Source: ZC4RG30 sp040508085
GTDB lineage: Bacteria > Pseudomonadota > Gammaproteobacteria > Steroidobacterales > Steroidobacteraceae
Direction: 5' to 3'
Assembly: GCA_040508085.1 (NCBI GenBank)
Contig: JBEVNO010000115.1
Coordinates: 1-15,181, forward strand
Length of the DNA stretch: 15,181 nucleotides
Made by a program: the position numbers and the translations under genes
Notes under the pieces: generated by a model
What the model saw: only the letters and a program-made list of their open reading frames with translations
What the model was told of the DNA's origin: nothing
Database searches by the model: none
Shown here: one piece after another, positions 13,943-15,181 of the stretch
Position numbering within the stretch: position 1 is the stretch's first letter
Layout: the number at the start of each line of letters is the position of its first letter

Positions 13943-14872
13943 TTATTCCGTACCCATGCTGCGTAGAACCGGCTGGACCTTACCATTGGTCCGATACAAC
14001 AGACTGTACAAGGCGAACTCTGCAGTGCCAATACGAACCCAGGTCTGCAGCCGGAACCAGCTGCTGCTTTCGGTGGTGTAATCCTTGAGTGCGCCGCCAT
14101 CGGGCGCGAACACGCCTTGTCGCGGAAAGCAGCCCCGGGCGCGGCGGGTGGCCAGTTCCGCCGGCTGCAGCACGCTGTACTCGGTCCGTCCGGTGTCCGC
14201 GCCCAGCGCGAGCAGTGCGTCGAGCACCACGCCATCCGCGGCGCAGATGTTGATGGTGCGCACCGACGGCGGCAGGGCGGTCACATGCGGGGCCAGCGTG
14301 AGATACATCTCGCGCGTGAAATCCGGCAGCTGCTGCAGTTCGGAAATGCTGGTCACCGCCACATTGCCGGTGCGATGCGGCGGATCCTGTGACAGGTACA
14401 GGCCGTCTTCGCCGCCCTCCGGCTGCGGAATCACATCCGCGTCGATCCAGTCGACCAGCTTGTCGGCCAGCCGAGTATCCAGCTGCAGCAGCTGCAGCAG
14501 GCGCGTGAATACCTTGTAGGCGTTCTCGTCGCGCCCTTTGTCATTGACCAGCGAGTTCAGGTTGAAGCGGCCCTGCTGATCCAGCACCAGCGCCTCGAGG
14601 CTGACTTCGGGCGCCACTTCCACCGGCCCATAGGGCTGCGCCCAGGGTTCGTCGGGCGAATCGGTGGAGTTCTTGTCCTGAGTCAACCCGAAAGCCGCAA
14701 GGCTCTCGGCACCCTGTCCCAGCAGCAATGCCTGTTCCATGCTGAAGGTGCCGGCCGAGCGGCGCGCCATCATCGCGGTGTCGAAGAACATGCCCGTCGC
14801 GACCACCGCGGCCAGTGCCACCAGCACCATCACCGAGATCAGGATCACGCCACGTTCGCGCCGGCGCTTCAT
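13943..14872 (-). CDS. gspK: Type II secretion system minor pseudopilin K
   Basis: This 309-residue protein begins MKRRRERG followed by VILISVMVLVALAAVVATGM, a class III prepilin signal with cleavage expected after G8 by the prepilin peptidase. Position 5 of the mature protein is serine and not glutamate. Absence of that glutamate is the normal hallmark of GspK, which caps the pseudopilus tip with GspI and GspJ. The conserved FNLNSLV and KLVDWIDAD regions are present. Cysteines in INICAADG and RARGCFP may form a disulfide. The start overlaps the gspJ stop as ATGA. A purine-rich GAGGTGGCGGG lies directly before the ATG. Confidence 0.95.
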   Translation of the reverse strand: MKRRRERGVILISVMVLVALAAVVATGMFFDTAMMARRSAGTFSMEQALLLGQGAESLAAFGLTQDKNSTDSPDEPWAQPYGPVEVAPEVSLEALVLDQQGRFNLNSLVNDKGRDENAYKVFTRLLQLLQLDTRLADKLVDWIDADVIPQPEGGEDGLYLSQDPPHRTGNVAVTSISELQQLPDFTREMYLTLAPHVTALPPSVRTINICAADGVVLDALLALGADTGRTEYSVLQPAELATRRARGCFPRQGVFAPDGGALKDYTTESSSWFRLQTWVRIGTAEFALYSLLYRTNGKVQPVLRSMGTE

Positions 14873-15181
14873 CCCGCCACCTCGATGATGCGCGTGATCG
14901 TGCCCCAGTCCTCAAGCTGCAGCGTCACTTCAACTGCGAACGGACGGCGGCGCAGATCCTGATCGGTGGGGGCGCCATTGCTGAGCGCCGCCGGTGGCCA
15001 GGAGTCTTTCCACTGCCGGCCCTCGTCCATGTAGCGCAGGCTGAATGAACGCACGCCATCAAGCAGCCGGCGCGGCAGTGGCTCCGGTGTGAGCTGTGCG
15101 TCCAGCACCGGCCAGTGCTCGCGGTACAGCACGCCTTCGCGCAGTGCGTAGCGCACGCGCTGCAGCGTGGACCGGCCCACG
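14869..15181 (-). CDS. gspJ: Type II secretion system minor pseudopilin J (C-terminal part)
   Basis: The gene runs off the right end of the window, so about the last 103 codons are visible. They contain VRYALREGVLYREHWPVLD and LDGVRSFSLRYMDEGRQWKD, both characteristic of the GspJ pseudopilin body, and end in ITRIIEVAG. The N-terminal prepilin signal lies outside the window. The TGA stop overlaps the gspK ATG. GspJ forms the pseudopilus tip complex with GspI and GspK. Position and sequence agree, so the call is safe despite truncation. Confidence 0.92.
   Translation of the reverse strand, partial: VGRSTLQRVRYALREGVLYREHWPVLDAQLTPEPLPRRLLDGVRSFSLRYMDEGRQWKDSWPPAALSNGAPTDQDLRRRPFAVEVTLQLEDWGTITRIIEVAG

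Overview
The window comes from a GC-rich (estimated by eye at about two-thirds G+C) chromosome of a Gram-negative bacterium. It looks like a gammaproteobacterium of the Xanthomonadales / Nevskiales / Steroidobacter type. The reasons are a TonB-type ExbB-ExbD-ExbD energising cluster with a periplasmic TPR protein, an AlaA-type aminotransferase, a housekeeping EtfBA pair, and a type II secretion operon that includes gspN. The genus cannot be fixed from the sequence alone. Genes are packed tightly, often with ATGA stop/start overlaps. No tRNA, rRNA, CRISPR array, insertion sequence or phage gene was seen, and no gene-free stretch is longer than about 165 bases.

Layout. (1) Positions 1-2399, + strand: the tail of a probable exbB, two different exbD paralogues, and a secreted TPR-repeat protein. 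A strong hairpin lies between exbD2 and the TPR gene, and a clear intrinsic terminator follows the TPR gene at about 2423-2450. (2) Positions 2452-4157, - strand: etfB then etfA, overlapping by ATGA. (3) Positions 4158-4216: a 59-base divergent control region. Both flanking genes have a -10-like hexamer within 6-9 bases of the start codon and no usable Shine-Dalgarno sequence, so both mRNAs may be leaderless or nearly so. (4) Positions 4217-5506, + strand: alaA. (5) Positions 5582-11477, + strand: a two-gene AddAB/RecBC-like helicase-nuclease. The first protein looks like an AddB-type iron-sulfur nuclease with no recognisable Walker A motif. The second is a UvrD-type helicase with a C-terminal nuclease domain. 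(6) Positions 11474-15181, - strand: gspJ (partial), gspK, gspL, gspM and gspN, the distal end of a type II secretion operon. Its last stop codon interlocks with the helicase stop codon from the opposite strand.

How the parts work together. ExbB/ExbD uses the proton gradient to drive TonB-dependent outer-membrane transport. EtfBA carries electrons from flavoprotein dehydrogenases towards the quinone pool. AlaA makes alanine from pyruvate. The helicase-nuclease pair is expected to resect double-strand breaks for recombination. GspJ-N form part of the pseudopilus tip and inner-membrane platform of the type II secretion system. Most of this is ordinary core genome. The observations most worth checking are the one-motor/two-nuclease helicase pair, the missing canonical start codon for its first subunit, and the paired leaderless-looking promoters.
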